Assembly: GCF_001717465.1 (NCBI RefSeq)
Contig: NZ_CP017074.1
Coordinates: 821,641-885,640, forward strand
DNA: 64,000 nt
Origin: Luteimonas sp. JM171
GTDB lineage: Bacteria; Pseudomonadota; Gammaproteobacteria; Xanthomonadales; Xanthomonadaceae
Reading direction: 5' to 3'
Positions 49,381 to 58,252 of the stretch are shown piece after piece. Both the position numbers and the translations under genes were made by a program. The first letter of the stretch is position 1. Every line of letters starts with the position of its first letter. The notes under the pieces are model-generated. The model did no database searches, was not told the origin of the DNA, and was given only the letters and a program-made list of their open reading frames with translations.

Positions 49381-50211
49381 TCACTCCCGGGTGATCGCCT
49401 GTTCCAGCTGCAGGTGGCGGAACGCCGGCGGCGCCTCATGGGTGGTCGCGAACCGGTACAGCGCCGCCGAGTACACCCCGCTCAGGGCGCTCTGGAACAC
49501 GCCCAGCAGCAGCACCGCGATCAGCGACAGGCCGCCGACCAGGATCGCCAGGCCAACCCAGGCCTGCGCGGCCAGGATCGTGAGCAGCACCCCGGCGATC
49601 ACCGCGGCCGCGGTGATCACCCAGAACGCGGCGCCGATGCCCACCGTGCCAATCGCGCTTTCGCCCCAGGTGCGCTTGAACAGCGACACGCTCTCCTTGA
49701 GCGCATCCACCGGGCCGATGTCGCGGCTGACCAGCACCGGCACCACCAGGAAGGTCGCCAGCGTCCAGGCCACGCCCAGGCCGCTGCCAAGCAGGCGGAC
49801 GATGAAATTGTTCCTGCTGTTCTTCAGCGACTGCAGCAGCACGCCCACCGTGGCGGCGATGGCGGCGTAGCCCAGGATCGCGGGCAGGCGGGCGCGGGCC
49901 GCGGCGAAGCCGTCGGCCAGGGTCGGGTCGCCGCCTTCCAGGCGGATCATCGCCGCGGCCACCAGCGCACTGTTGAAGAAGATCACCACCGCGTACTGGC
50001 AGAAATAGAACAGGAAGCCGGCCAGCAGCACCACCGGCCCGAAGCCGTTGGAAAACACGCCCAGCAGCGACATGGGCAGCAGGAAGGTCGCCAGCACCAC
50101 CAGGCTCACCATCCCCGAGATCACCGGGAACAGCATCAGCTCCTTGTCGGAACGCAGCACCGAGGCGCTGGCCTTCACCAGTTCCCAGCTGCGCGAGAAC
50201 TTCTCGAACAT
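49381..50211 (-). CDS. Multi-pass membrane protein (DUF6159-like)
   Basis: A 276-residue protein with six predicted hydrophobic helices. It opens MFEKFSRSWELVKASASVLR, followed by DKELMLFPVISGMVSLVVL, and ends with a soluble tail (FRHLQLEQAI). The N-terminal pattern is shared by a family of uncharacterised membrane proteins (DUF6159). The frame is open far upstream across the antisense SDR gene, but the ATG at 50211 fits the family start. No function is known. Confidence 0.8.
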   Translation of the reverse strand: MFEKFSRSWELVKASASVLRSDKELMLFPVISGMVSLVVLATFLLPMSLLGVFSNGFGPVVLLAGFLFYFCQYAVVIFFNSALVAAAMIRLEGGDPTLADGFAAARARLPAILGYAAIAATVGVLLQSLKNSRNNFIVRLLGSGLGVAWTLATFLVVPVLVSRDIGPVDALKESVSLFKRTWGESAIGTVGIGAAFWVITAAAVIAGVLLTILAAQAWVGLAILVGGLSLIAVLLLGVFQSALSGVYSAALYRFATTHEAPPAFRHLQLEQAITRE

Positions 50212-50343
50212 GGGCCACGACCTCCCCGGGGGTGACGCGCCCAATCGTGCGGCGCGCGACACCGGTGCGCAAGCGCCACTGGTCATGGCGCCGCCGGCCC
50301 GCCGGCGCTCCGCTACCATGAGGCGCCCGCCGCGGAGCGTCCC

Positions 50344-51084
50344 ATGGCCCCAGACCGTCCCGTCGCCCTCGTCACCGGCGCCGCCAAGCGCATCGGCGCC
50401 ACGATCGCGCGGCGCCTGCACGCCGACGGCTACGACCTGGCGCTGCATTACCGCAGCTCCAAGGCGGAGATGGACGCGCTGGTGGCGGAGCTGGAATCCG
50501 TGCGCCCCGGCAGCACCCTCGCCCTGCAGGCCGAGCTGGCCGAATTCGACCGCCTGCCCGAGCTGGTTGCCCGCACCGTCGGTCACTTCGGCCGCCTCGA
50601 CGGCCTGGTCAACAACGCCTCGGCCTATTACGCCACCCCCATCGGCGAGGCCACGCCGGCGCAGTGGGACGAGCTGTTCGCCAGCAACGCGCGCGCGCCG
50701 TTCTTCCTGGCCCAGGCCGCTGCCCCGCACCTGGCCCGGCAGCGCGGTGCCATCGTCAATATCGTCGACATCTACGCCGAGCGCCCGCTGCGCGGCCACG
50801 CCGTGTACTGCATGGCCAAGGCGGCGCTGGCGATGGCCACCAAGGCGCTGGCGCTGGAGCTGGGCCCCCAGGTCCGGGTGAACGGGGTGGCCCCGGGCAA
50901 CGTGCTGTGGTCGGAGAACCCGGTGAAGGCGGAAACCCTGGAGACCGTGCTCGAGCGCACCGCGCTGGAGCGCCAGGGCGAGCCGGGCGACATCGCCGAA
51001 GCCGTGGCCTGGCTGCTGCACGGCAACCGCTACGTCACCGGCCAGATCCTGGCGGTGGACGGCGGCCGCACGCTGACGATCTGA
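50344..51084 (+). CDS. SDR-family pteridine reductase
   Basis: A 246-residue short-chain dehydrogenase. The NAD(P) motif is VTGAAKRIGATIARRLHADG, where the Arg in KRIG is typical of NADPH-preferring pteridine reductases. NNAS follows, then the catalytic Tyr-Lys in VYCMAKAAL, and the terminal YVTGQILAVDGGRTL. It probably reduces dihydrobiopterin or dihydrofolate, as FolM and PTR1 do. It is convergent with an HPPK-like gene and folB, which strengthens the pteridine assignment. Confidence 0.88.
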   Translation: MAPDRPVALVTGAAKRIGATIARRLHADGYDLALHYRSSKAEMDALVAELESVRPGSTLALQAELAEFDRLPELVARTVGHFGRLDGLVNNASAYYATPIGEATPAQWDELFASNARAPFFLAQAAAPHLARQRGAIVNIVDIYAERPLRGHAVYCMAKAALAMATKALALELGPQVRVNGVAPGNVLWSENPVKAETLETVLERTALERQGEPGDIAEAVAWLLHGNRYVTGQILAVDGGRTLTI

Positions 51085-51102
51085 GCGGCACGCCGCCGCT
51101 GC

Positions 51103-51498
51103 CTACAGGGAGATCGCGGCCTCGTTGAGCAGCGCAACCACGTGCGGGCGCAGGTGCTCGCCCTTCTCCATCGCGTACGGATCAAGCCTCCAGGCCCCGG
51201 ACACACCGGCGCGGGCCAGCAGGTCGATGTCGATCAGCACCCGGTCGCTGTGCTCCGTCCGCCCGATCCGCCGCTCCACCGCATGCAGCTTCCCGCGCAG
51301 CCCTTCATCGCCGGCCGGGGATTCAAGCTGCACCAGGCGGTTGGTGAACAGGCGCCCGCTGCCATCATCGTCCTGGAAACGCCGCGCCGGGGTCAGGGTT
51401 TCAACGGTGCCCAGCTCGCGCAGCGCGCCGATGGCGGATTCGATCGGTGCGCCGTCCGGCGCATCGCTCCCCAGCACCAGCAGCCAGCGCCCGCTCAC
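51103..51498 (-). CDS. folK: Divergent HPPK (FolK)-like protein
   Basis: About 131 residues, starting at a GTG that overlaps the folB stop (GTGA). It resembles 6-hydroxymethyl-dihydropterin pyrophosphokinase: LLVLGSDAPDG corresponds to the family's IGSN start, LFTNRLVQLES to YLNAAVALET, and VLIDIDLLARAG to the TLDLDIML strand. The usual RWGPR loop is replaced by EHSD, and the protein is about 30 residues shorter than E. coli FolK. It may be a specialised or degenerate paralogue, and the organism may carry a canonical FolK elsewhere. The context, next to folB and a pteridine reductase, supports a folate role. Confidence 0.65.
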   Translation of the reverse strand: MSGRWLLVLGSDAPDGAPIESAIGALRELGTVETLTPARRFQDDDGSGRLFTNRLVQLESPAGDEGLRGKLHAVERRIGRTEHSDRVLIDIDLLARAGVSGAWRLDPYAMEKGEHLRPHVVALLNEAAISL

Positions 51499-51860
51499 TG
51501 CCTGCGGTCGCGCACGATGGAAACGCCCACGTCCGCACAGCCCAGCGCGCGCGCCGCTTCCGGCTTGTGCACCCGCAGCCGCAGCTGCCGCGCCTGGGTG
51601 AACTGCGCCATCAGCGCCTCGGCAAGGCCCTCGAGCAGGGTTTCCAGAAGCTGGTCCCCGCGCCCGGCCACGAAGTCGCGCACCGCCTCGCACACGGCCG
51701 CGTAGTCCAGCGCGTCGGCGACGTCGTCGGTGGCCGCGGCCACGGTGTTGTCGAACGCCAGCGCCAGGTCGAACAGCAGCGGCTGGCGTCCGTCGCGCTC
51801 ATGGGGGTGCACGCCCACCAGGGCGTCCACGCGCAGGCCTTCGATGTGGATCGTATCCAT
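51495..51860 (-). CDS. folB: Dihydroneopterin aldolase
   Basis: A 121-residue enzyme that converts 7,8-dihydroneopterin to 6-hydroxymethyl-dihydropterin in folate synthesis. Family strings are IHIEGLRVDALVGVHPHERD, then LDYAAVCEAVRDFV and LLETLLEGLAEALM, with RLRVHKPEAARAL near the end. The ATG at 51860 gives the usual length. It overlaps the HPPK-like gene downstream. Confidence 0.93.
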   Translation of the reverse strand: MDTIHIEGLRVDALVGVHPHERDGRQPLLFDLALAFDNTVAAATDDVADALDYAAVCEAVRDFVAGRGDQLLETLLEGLAEALMAQFTQARQLRLRVHKPEAARALGCADVGVSIVRDRRQ

Positions 51861-51904
51861 GGGGCCGGACCGCGGCAGGGGGGGAACCGGAAGCCTAACC
51901 CGAT

Positions 51905-53188
51905 TCAGCCGTCGGCCTGGCGCGGGCCCTGGGCGCCGCTGCGCTGGTCGTGCAGGCGCACGTCGATCGGCGCATCCGAGGTGCGCTGGAACACCCGCAG
52001 GCCGAACTCCGGCAGGATCGCCAGCAGGTGGTCGAAGATGTCCGACTGGATCGCCTCGTAGTACACCCAGCGCACGTCGTTGGTGAAGCAGTACAGCTCC
52101 AGCGGGATCCCGGCCTCGGTGGGCTGCAGCTGGCGCACCATGCTGGTCATGCCCTGGTGGATGCCCGGGTGCTTGGCCAGGTACTGGTCCACGTACACAC
52201 GGAAGGTGCCCAGGTTGGTGACCCGCCGGTGGTTGACCGGCGCATCGCCGCCGCGTTCGGCCAGCTGCGTGTTCCATTCCCGCAGCTCCTGCTCCTTCTT
52301 CCGCAGGTAATCGTCGAGCAGCATGAACCGGTGCAGGTTCTCCACTTCATCCGGCTCCAGGAAGCGCACGCTGCCCTGGTCGATGTAGAGCGCGCGCTTG
52401 ATCCGCCGCCCGCCCGACTCGATCATGCCGCGCCAGTTCTTGAACGAATGGCTGATCAGGTTCTTGGTCGGCACGGTGGTGATGGTGTTGTCCCAGTTCT
52501 GCACCGTGACCGTGTGCAGGGCGATGTCGATCACGTCGCCGTCGGCGTTCTCGCTGGGCATCTCGATCCAGTCGCCGATGCGCACCCGGCCGTCGCTGCT
52601 GATCTGCAGGCTGGCGGCAAACGAGAGAATGGTGTCCTGGAAGATCAGCATCAGCACCGCGCTGGCCGCGCCCAGGCCGGTGAGCACGTGCAGCAGCTCG
52701 ACCCCGGCGAGGATGGCGATGGTGATCAGGGCCGCGAGCGCGTACAGCACGATCTTGGCCACCTGCAGGTAGCCCTTGATCGGCTTGTTGCGCGCGTCCG
52801 GGCGCCGCTCGTAGATGGCGTTGATGTCGTCGAGCACGTGGCCGATGGCCATCACTACCGTGAGCACGATGAAGACCTGGGCCAGGTTGCGTATCAGCAG
52901 CGCGATCCCGTCCGGCAGGCCTGGCACCAGCACGATGCCGCCTGCGATCACCAGCGCCGGCACCACGTTGGCCAGCCGGGGAACCGCGCGCATCTGCACC
53001 GCGGGCGCGTCTTCGGCGTGCAGCGCCGGCAGCATGCCCAGCGCCTTGCGCAGCGCGCGCAGCAGCACCTTCTTGGTGATGAAGTTCGCCAGCCAGGCCA
53101 GCAGCAGCAGCAGCGCCAGCATCACGGCGGTGTAGGCCCAAGGCCAGGGTGAAAGCGTTTCCTGCAGCGCCTGCAGCCAATCTTGCAT
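51905..53188 (-). CDS. MscS-family mechanosensitive ion channel (YbdG-like)
   Basis: A 427-residue membrane channel. Five hydrophobic helices come first (about residues 17-190), the last being the pore-lining type (GLGAASAVLMLIFQDTILSF). Then come the MscS beta domain (RIGDWIEM, GDVIDIALHTVTVQNWDN, VPTKNLISHSFKNW) and a mixed C-terminal domain. The longer N-terminal membrane region and the insert around LREWNTQLAER match the larger YbdG/miniconductance type. It protects against osmotic downshock. The gene ends 45 bases after the divergent folB start region, on the same strand. Confidence 0.92.
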   Translation of the reverse strand: MQDWLQALQETLSPWPWAYTAVMLALLLLLAWLANFITKKVLLRALRKALGMLPALHAEDAPAVQMRAVPRLANVVPALVIAGGIVLVPGLPDGIALLIRNLAQVFIVLTVVMAIGHVLDDINAIYERRPDARNKPIKGYLQVAKIVLYALAALITIAILAGVELLHVLTGLGAASAVLMLIFQDTILSFAASLQISSDGRVRIGDWIEMPSENADGDVIDIALHTVTVQNWDNTITTVPTKNLISHSFKNWRGMIESGGRRIKRALYIDQGSVRFLEPDEVENLHRFMLLDDYLRKKEQELREWNTQLAERGGDAPVNHRRVTNLGTFRVYVDQYLAKHPGIHQGMTSMVRQLQPTEAGIPLELYCFTNDVRWVYYEAIQSDIFDHLLAILPEFGLRVFQRTSDAPIDVRLHDQRSGAQGPRQADG

Positions 53189-53362
53189 GGGAAATCCGGA
53201 AGTCCTGGGAGGGGGATGACGCGCCGCCGGGGCGCGCGGCGGGCCGGCGTGGCGCCATTGCTGGCGCCGCGGCCACGGCGGACCATGCTACCCAATCACT
53301 CCGCGCGCTTCGAGGAAGCGTGGATGACGCGTGTGCGCGGCGGGCGCCGCGCCCGGACCGGA

Positions 53363-54394
53363 TCAGGCCGCCAGCGGCGGCAGCGTGGCCATGTCCCAGC
53401 GCGGCACCACCTGCGCCTGGGCGTCGTCGCGCTGGCCGGCCGCCAGCCGCAGCGCGCCGGCGAAGGCGATCATCGCGCCGTTGTCGGTGCACAGCTCCGG
53501 CCGCGGGAAGCAGGCGCGCCCGCCCAGCCCCGCCGCCATCTCCTGCAGGCGCGCGCGCAGGCGCCGGTTGGCGCCCACGCCGCCGGCCACCACCAGGGTG
53601 CCGGTGCCGGCCGCCTCCAGCGCGCGCCGGCACTTGATGGCCAACGTATCGACCACCGCATCCTCGAAGCCGCGGGCAATGTCGGCCCGGGTCTGCTCCG
53701 ACTGGTCGCTGCCCTGCCAGGCCAGCAGCACCTGGGTCTTGAGGCCGCTGAAGCTGAAGTCCAGCCCCGGCCGGTTGGTCATCGGCCGCGGGAACTCGAA
53801 CGCGCCCGGCCGGCCCTGTTCGGCCAGCGCCGCCAGCTGCGGCCCGCCCGGGTACGGCAGGCCCATCATCTTGGCGGTCTTGTCGAAGGCCTCGCCGGCA
53901 GCGTCGTCCAGGGTCTCGCCCAGCAGCCGGTAGCGGCCGATCTCCTCCACCGCCACCAGCTGGGTATGCCCGCCCGACACCAGCAGGGCCACGAACGGCG
54001 GCTCCGGCGGGTCGTCCTCCATCAGCGGCGCCAGCAGGTGGCCTTCCATGTGGTGCACGCCCAGCGCCGGCACCTCCAGCGCCCAGGCCAGCGACCGCGC
54101 CACGCCCGCGCCCACCAGCAGCGCGCCCACCAGGCCCGGGCCGGCGGTGTAGGCCACCCCGTCCAGCTCGTCCACGCCCATCCCGGCCTCGGCCAGGGTC
54201 TGGCGGATCAGCGGCACCAGCTTGCGCACGTGGTCGCGGCTGGCCAGCTCCGGCACCACCCCGCCGTATTCGGCGTGCAGGGCGATCTGGCTGTACACCG
54301 CCTGCGCGCGCAGCCCGGCCGCGCCGCCAATGGCGGTGTCGTACACGGCCACGCCGGTCTCATCGCAGGAGGTTTCAATTCCAAGCACACGCAT
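53363..54394 (-). CDS. tsaD: tRNA N6-adenosine threonylcarbamoyltransferase TsaD
   Basis: A 343-residue component of the t6A synthesis complex, which modifies A37 of ANN-decoding tRNAs. Motifs are complete: [16 protein letters not shown] at the start, [11 protein letters not shown], the metal-binding [21 protein letters not shown] and [13 protein letters not shown]. The start at 54394 gives [13 protein letters not shown], the family's usual N-terminus; the frame continues upstream without support. It is divergent from rpsU, the conserved arrangement in gammaproteobacteria. Confidence 0.97.
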   Translation of the reverse strand: MRVLGIETSCDETGVAVYDTAIGGAAGLRAQAVYSQIALHAEYGGVVPELASRDHVRKLVPLIRQTLAEAGMGVDELDGVAYTAGPGLVGALLVGAGVARSLAWALEVPALGVHHMEGHLLAPLMEDDPPEPPFVALLVSGGHTQLVAVEEIGRYRLLGETLDDAAGEAFDKTAKMMGLPYPGGPQLAALAEQGRPGAFEFPRPMTNRPGLDFSFSGLKTQVLLAWQGSDQSEQTRADIARGFEDAVVDTLAIKCRRALEAAGTGTLVVAGGVGANRRLRARLQEMAAGLGGRACFPRPELCTDNGAMIAFAGALRLAAGQRDDAQAQVVPRWDMATLPPLAA

Positions 54395-54531
54395 GGGCAC
54401 TAGAATGGGGGCGCAGGGGCCACAAGTCACCCCCGCCGGGCGCAGCCATGCTTGCGAAGCGGGTGAAGGGCGGGCTATCATAGGCGGCTCGCCGCGTGAA
54501 AGACCGGCGAAATCCAATTCCCGGAGATTCC

Positions 54532-54747
54532 ATGCCCAGCGTCAAAGTCCGCGAAAACGAGCCGTTCGAGTTTGCCCTGCGCCGCTTCAAGCGCACCTGC
54601 GAGAAGGCCGGTGTCCTGGCCGAAACCCGCAAGCGCGAGTACTACGAGAAGCCGACCCAGGAGCGCAAGCGCAAGGCCGCGGCTGCCGTGAAGCGCCAGG
54701 CGCGCCGCGTCGCTCGCGACGTCACCAAGCGCCAGCGCCTGTACTGA
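54532..54747 (+). CDS. rpsU: 30S ribosomal protein S21
   Basis: A 71-residue basic ribosomal protein needed for initiation on natural mRNAs. The sequence [20 protein letters not shown] through TKRQRLY is diagnostic. GGAG precedes the ATG at 54532. It heads the macromolecular synthesis group rpsU-yqeY-dnaG, and a hairpin downstream would uncouple it from the rest. Confidence 0.99.
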   Translation: MPSVKVRENEPFEFALRRFKRTCEKAGVLAETRKREYYEKPTQERKRKAAAAVKRQARRVARDVTKRQRLY

Positions 54748-54793
54748 CCGGCTGCCCCGCAATGCGCGGGGCGCTACGCACAGCTTCCAAGCG

Positions 54794-54826
54794 AAGCCGG
54801 CACGCCATGCGTCGCCGGCTTTTCTT
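54794..54826 (+). terminator. Terminator-like hairpin after rpsU
   Basis: An 8-bp stem, AAGCCGGC paired with GCCGGCTT, with a 12-base loop and then a T-rich run (TTTCTT). A second small GC hairpin (GCCCCGC/GCGGGGC, 54754-54772) precedes it. A partial stop here would let rpsU be expressed in excess of the following genes. Confidence 0.65.
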
Positions 54827-54855
54827 CGTTCCCCCAGCATCGCCGGAGTGACCCG

Positions 54856-55299
54856 ATGACCCTCAAGCAGACCCTGACCGAAGACATGAAGGCGGCGATG
54901 AAGTCCGGCGACAAGGCGCGCCTGGGCGTGATCCGCCTGATCAACGCGGCCATCAAGCAGAAGGAAGTGGACGAGCGCATCGAGCTGGACGACGCCGCGG
55001 TGATCGCGGTGCTGGGGCGCATGCTCAAGCAGCGCCGCGACTCGGTGAGCCAGTACGAGGCCGCCGGGCGCGAGGACCTGGCCGCGGTGGAGCGCGCCGA
55101 GATCGCGGTGATCGAGGGCTACCTGCCGGCGCAGATGGATGAGGCCGCGATCAACGCCGAGATCGACGCCGCGATGGCCAGCACCGGCGCCTCCGGCCCG
55201 GCCGACATGGGCAAGCTGATGGGCGCGCTGAAGCCGAAGCTTGCCGGCAAGGCCGACATGGGCCTGGTCTCGAAGCTGGTAAAGCAGAAGCTCGGCTGA
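54856..55299 (+). CDS. yqeY: GatB/YqeY domain protein
   Basis: A 147-residue protein of the YqeY family, related to the tail domain of GatB. Typical strings are LTEDMKAAMKSGDKARLGVI, RLINAAIKQKEVDER, IEGYLPAQMDEA and DMGKLMGALKPKLAGKADMG. A role in tRNA-dependent amidation or tRNA binding is presumed but not shown. It sits between rpsU and dnaG, its conserved neighbourhood. Confidence 0.95.
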   Translation: MTLKQTLTEDMKAAMKSGDKARLGVIRLINAAIKQKEVDERIELDDAAVIAVLGRMLKQRRDSVSQYEAAGREDLAAVERAEIAVIEGYLPAQMDEAAINAEIDAAMASTGASGPADMGKLMGALKPKLAGKADMGLVSKLVKQKLG

Positions 55300-55306
55300 T
55301 CCCTGG

Positions 55307-55333
55307 TGCAGGAACGCGCAACGCGTTCCTGCA
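55307..55333. terminator. Perfect 12-bp hairpin after yqeY
   Basis: A perfect inverted repeat, TGCAGGAACGCG paired with CGCGTTCCTGCA, with a 3-base loop, eight bases after the yqeY stop. There is no strong T-run, so it could be a terminator or an mRNA-processing or stability hairpin. Confidence 0.6.
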
Positions 55334-55389
55334 TCAATTCCACGGCGCTTCTCACGGGCCGCTGACGGCGGCATGCCATCCTTGGCGCC

Positions 55390-56349
55390 ATGGGACTGCG
55401 CGAGAACCCCCGGGTGCAACGGCTCGTCGAGCGGGTCAAGGGCAGCCTGCCCTACGCCCTGGTCGAGCGCTTCATCGAGTGCGACCTGCTCGCCCAGGCC
55501 GCCTCGCTGTCCTTCTTCGCCCTGATCTCGCTGGCCCCGCTGCTGGTGCTGCTGCTGTGGCTGACGGCCTCGCTGTACCCCGAAGCCCAGGAAGCCCTGC
55601 TCACCCAGATCGGCGTGCTGGCCGGCCCCCAGGCCGAGACCGTGGCCCGCACCGTCATCCGCAATGCCAGCGAGCAGCCCGACATCGGCAGCTTCGCCGG
55701 GCTGTGGAGCACGGGCCTGCTGTTCGTCGGCGCCACGGTGGTGTTCGCGCGCCTGCAGACCACCCTCAACCTCATCTTCCACACCAGCGAGAAGACCCTG
55801 GGCGGCCTGATGGCCTGGCTGCGCAAGCGCGTGTTCTCGATCGGCGTGGTGTTCGCGCTGGGATTCCTGGTGATCATTTCCACCGTACTGGGGACCGGGG
55901 TCGAAGTCCTGTTCCAGGACCTGCCGATGCTGCTGCCGGTGGCCGGCAACGCGGTGATGCTGCTGGTGTACAGCTGCGCCTTCGCCCTGATGTACCACTA
56001 CCTGCCCGACCGCCGGGTGCACTGGAAGCAGGCCTTCCTGGGCGGCGTGATCACCGCGGCGCTGTTCTTGATCGGGCGCTGGGCGATCGCCCTTTACCTG
56101 GCCCAGGCCGCGCCCGGCAGCCCCTACGGATCGGCCGGCGCACTGGTGATCGTGCTGGTGTGGGTGTACTACGCGGCGATGATCTTCTTCGGCGGCGCGC
56201 TGATCACCGCGGTCATCGACGAGCGCTGGCGCGAGCGCCGGATCGCCGACGAATCCCCCTGCATCGAGAACCCTCGCAAACTGCCGGTGGTGCTGCCGGA
56301 AGACGTCCCGCCGCCAACGGGTCCACAGGCCCCCGCCGGACGCCCGTGA
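55390..56349 (+). CDS. YihY/BrkB-family inner-membrane protein
   Basis: A 319-residue protein with about six helices. The family strings QAASLSFFALISLAPLLVLL, GGLMAWLRKRVFSIGVVFALGF, GGVITAALFLIGRWAIALYL and GSAGALVIVLVWVYYAAMIFFGGA are split here as usual. The C-terminus is a short Pro-rich tail. YihY/BrkB proteins have no agreed function. Its location between yqeY and dnaG is not part of the standard macromolecular synthesis order. Confidence 0.9.
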   Translation: MGLRENPRVQRLVERVKGSLPYALVERFIECDLLAQAASLSFFALISLAPLLVLLLWLTASLYPEAQEALLTQIGVLAGPQAETVARTVIRNASEQPDIGSFAGLWSTGLLFVGATVVFARLQTTLNLIFHTSEKTLGGLMAWLRKRVFSIGVVFALGFLVIISTVLGTGVEVLFQDLPMLLPVAGNAVMLLVYSCAFALMYHYLPDRRVHWKQAFLGGVITAALFLIGRWAIALYLAQAAPGSPYGSAGALVIVLVWVYYAAMIFFGGALITAVIDERWRERRIADESPCIENPRKLPVVLPEDVPPPTGPQAPAGRP

Positions 56350-56379
56350 GCCGGGCCGGCGTGGCATCCTAGCGGGGCA

Positions 56380-58122
56380 ATGTCCCGCATCCCTGACGCC
56401 TTCATCGACGATCTCCTGGCCCGCACCGACATCGTCGAGGTGATCAGCGCGCGCGTGCCGCTCAAGCGCCAGGGCCGGGAGTACGCGGCCTGCTGCCCCT
56501 TCCACGACGAGCGCACGCCGTCGTTCACCGTGTCGCCCACCAAGCAGTTCTACCACTGCTTCGGCTGCGGGGCCCACGGCAGCGCCATCGGCTTCCTCAT
56601 CAACTACGACCGCCTGGAATTCCTGGACGCGGTGGACGAGCTCGCCCGCGCCGCCGGCATGGAAGTGCCGCGCGAGACGCAGCAGCGCAACCGCGACAGC
56701 GATACGGAGGCGATGTTCAGCGTCTTGCAGGCGTCCGAGCGGTTCTACCGCAAGCAGCTGGCCGGCAGCGACGCCGCGCGCGCCTACCTGGACAACCGGG
56801 GGGTGGACGAATCGATCCGCGAGCAGTTCGGCATCGGCTACGCGCCCGACGGCTTCGGTGCCCTGCGCGAGGCCCTGGGCAGCGACGAGCGCCGCCTCCG
56901 GCTGCTGGAAAAAACCGGCATGCTCAGCCGCAACGACCGCGGCAACGTCTATGACAAGTTCCGCGACCGGGTGATGTTCCCCATCGCCGACCGGCGCGGG
57001 CGCACCATCGCCTTCGGCGGCCGGGTGCTGGGCAAGAGCGACGGCCCCAAGTACCTCAACTCGCCCGAGACCCCGCTGTTCCACAAGGGCCGCGAGCTGT
57101 ACGGCCTGTGGCAGGCACGCCAGGCCAACCGCGAACTGCAGCGGCTGGTGGTGGTGGAGGGCTACATGGACGTGATCGCCCTGTTCCAGCACGGCATCAC
57201 CCAGGCGGTGGCCACGCTGGGCACCGCCACGACGCCCGACCATGCCGAGCTGCTGTTCCGCAGCGCCCCGGACGTGTACTTCTGCTTCGACGGCGACGCC
57301 GCCGGCCGCCGCGCCGCGGTCAAGGCGATGGAATCGGTGCTGCCGCGCATGCGCGACGGGCGCCAGGCCTTCTTCCTGTTCGTGCCCGAGGGCGAGGATC
57401 CGGATTCGCTTGTGCGGGCCGAGGGACAGGCCGGCTTCGACGCTCGCCTGGCGGCGGCCACGCCGCTGTCGGAATTCTTCTTCGACACCGTGGGCGAAGG
57501 CATCAACCTGGGTTCGCTGGACGGCAAGGCGCGGATGGCCGAGCGCGCGCGCCCGCAGCTGGACAAGATCCCCGACGGCGCCTTCGGCGACCTGATGCGC
57601 CAGCGCCTGACCGAGCTCACCGGCGTGGGCGCACGCGCCAGTGGGCCGGAGACCCACGTGCCCGCGCACCGCGCGCGCTCCGGGCGGCCGGTCAACGCGC
57701 CGCGGCGCAGCCTGGTGCGCACCGCCATCCTGCTGCTGCTGCAGCGCCCGGCCCTGGCCCTGGACCTGCCGGGCCCGTACCGCTTCACCGCCCTGCGCCA
57801 GCCCGGCATCCCGCTGCTGGTGGAGCTGATCGCCATCGTCCACAGCCGCCCGGACATCACCACCGCATCGCTGATCGAGCAGTTCGCCGGGCGCGAGGAA
57901 GCCGACGCGCTGCAGAAGCTGGCGATGATCGACCTGCCGGGCGAGGAAGCCACCTGGCGCGCCGAGTTCATCGACGTCATCGCCCGCCTGGACCGCCAGA
58001 CCATCGAGCAGCGCATCGATGAACTCCAGGCGCAGGTGGCCGAGGGCGGCTTTGCCGCACTGTCGGCCGAGGAGAAGGACGAGCTGCGGCAACTCCAGGC
58101 CGCCCGGGCCGCCCCCGGCTGA
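56380..58122 (+). CDS. dnaG: DNA primase
   Basis: A 580-residue primase that lays down RNA primers at the replication fork. The CHC2 zinc finger (C39, H42, C60, C63), the RNA-polymerase core with RVMFPIADRRGRTIAFGGR, the TOPRIM motifs VVEGYMDVIAL and FDGDAAGRRA, and a C-terminal DnaB-binding region are present. Length is normal. It is 30 bases downstream of the yihY-like gene. In many relatives rpoD follows; here a toxin-type gene does. Confidence 0.98.
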   Translation: MSRIPDAFIDDLLARTDIVEVISARVPLKRQGREYAACCPFHDERTPSFTVSPTKQFYHCFGCGAHGSAIGFLINYDRLEFLDAVDELARAAGMEVPRETQQRNRDSDTEAMFSVLQASERFYRKQLAGSDAARAYLDNRGVDESIREQFGIGYAPDGFGALREALGSDERRLRLLEKTGMLSRNDRGNVYDKFRDRVMFPIADRRGRTIAFGGRVLGKSDGPKYLNSPETPLFHKGRELYGLWQARQANRELQRLVVVEGYMDVIALFQHGITQAVATLGTATTPDHAELLFRSAPDVYFCFDGDAAGRRAAVKAMESVLPRMRDGRQAFFLFVPEGEDPDSLVRAEGQAGFDARLAAATPLSEFFFDTVGEGINLGSLDGKARMAERARPQLDKIPDGAFGDLMRQRLTELTGVGARASGPETHVPAHRARSGRPVNAPRRSLVRTAILLLLQRPALALDLPGPYRFTALRQPGIPLLVELIAIVHSRPDITTASLIEQFAGREEADALQKLAMIDLPGEEATWRAEFIDVIARLDRQTIEQRIDELQAQVAEGGFAALSAEEKDELRQLQAARAAPG

Positions 58123-58252
58123 ACCGCCACGGCCCGGCGCCATGTCAACGGACTGTCATCAAAACCTCGGGTTATCCCCAATGTCCGCACGCGGGGTGCG
58201 CCGATAGTCTTCCGGCATCGGCGCCCGTTGGCGCCCACTGCTGCGTGTCCCG

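Noticed and set aside
51905..53188. The MscS-type gene as part of the folate cluster
   Set aside because: It lies 45 bases upstream of folB on the same strand, but channel function is unrelated and co-transcription alone is not evidence of a shared role.
54478..58143. A 1221-codon open frame on the minus strand across rpsU, yqeY, yihY and dnaG
   Set aside because: It lies antisense to four clearly recognised genes, and its product is compositionally biased with no motif.
57162..58238. A + strand to - strand overlap candidate (358 codons) antisense to the 3' half of dnaG
   Set aside because: Low-complexity Arg/Ser-rich translation; dnaG is intact.
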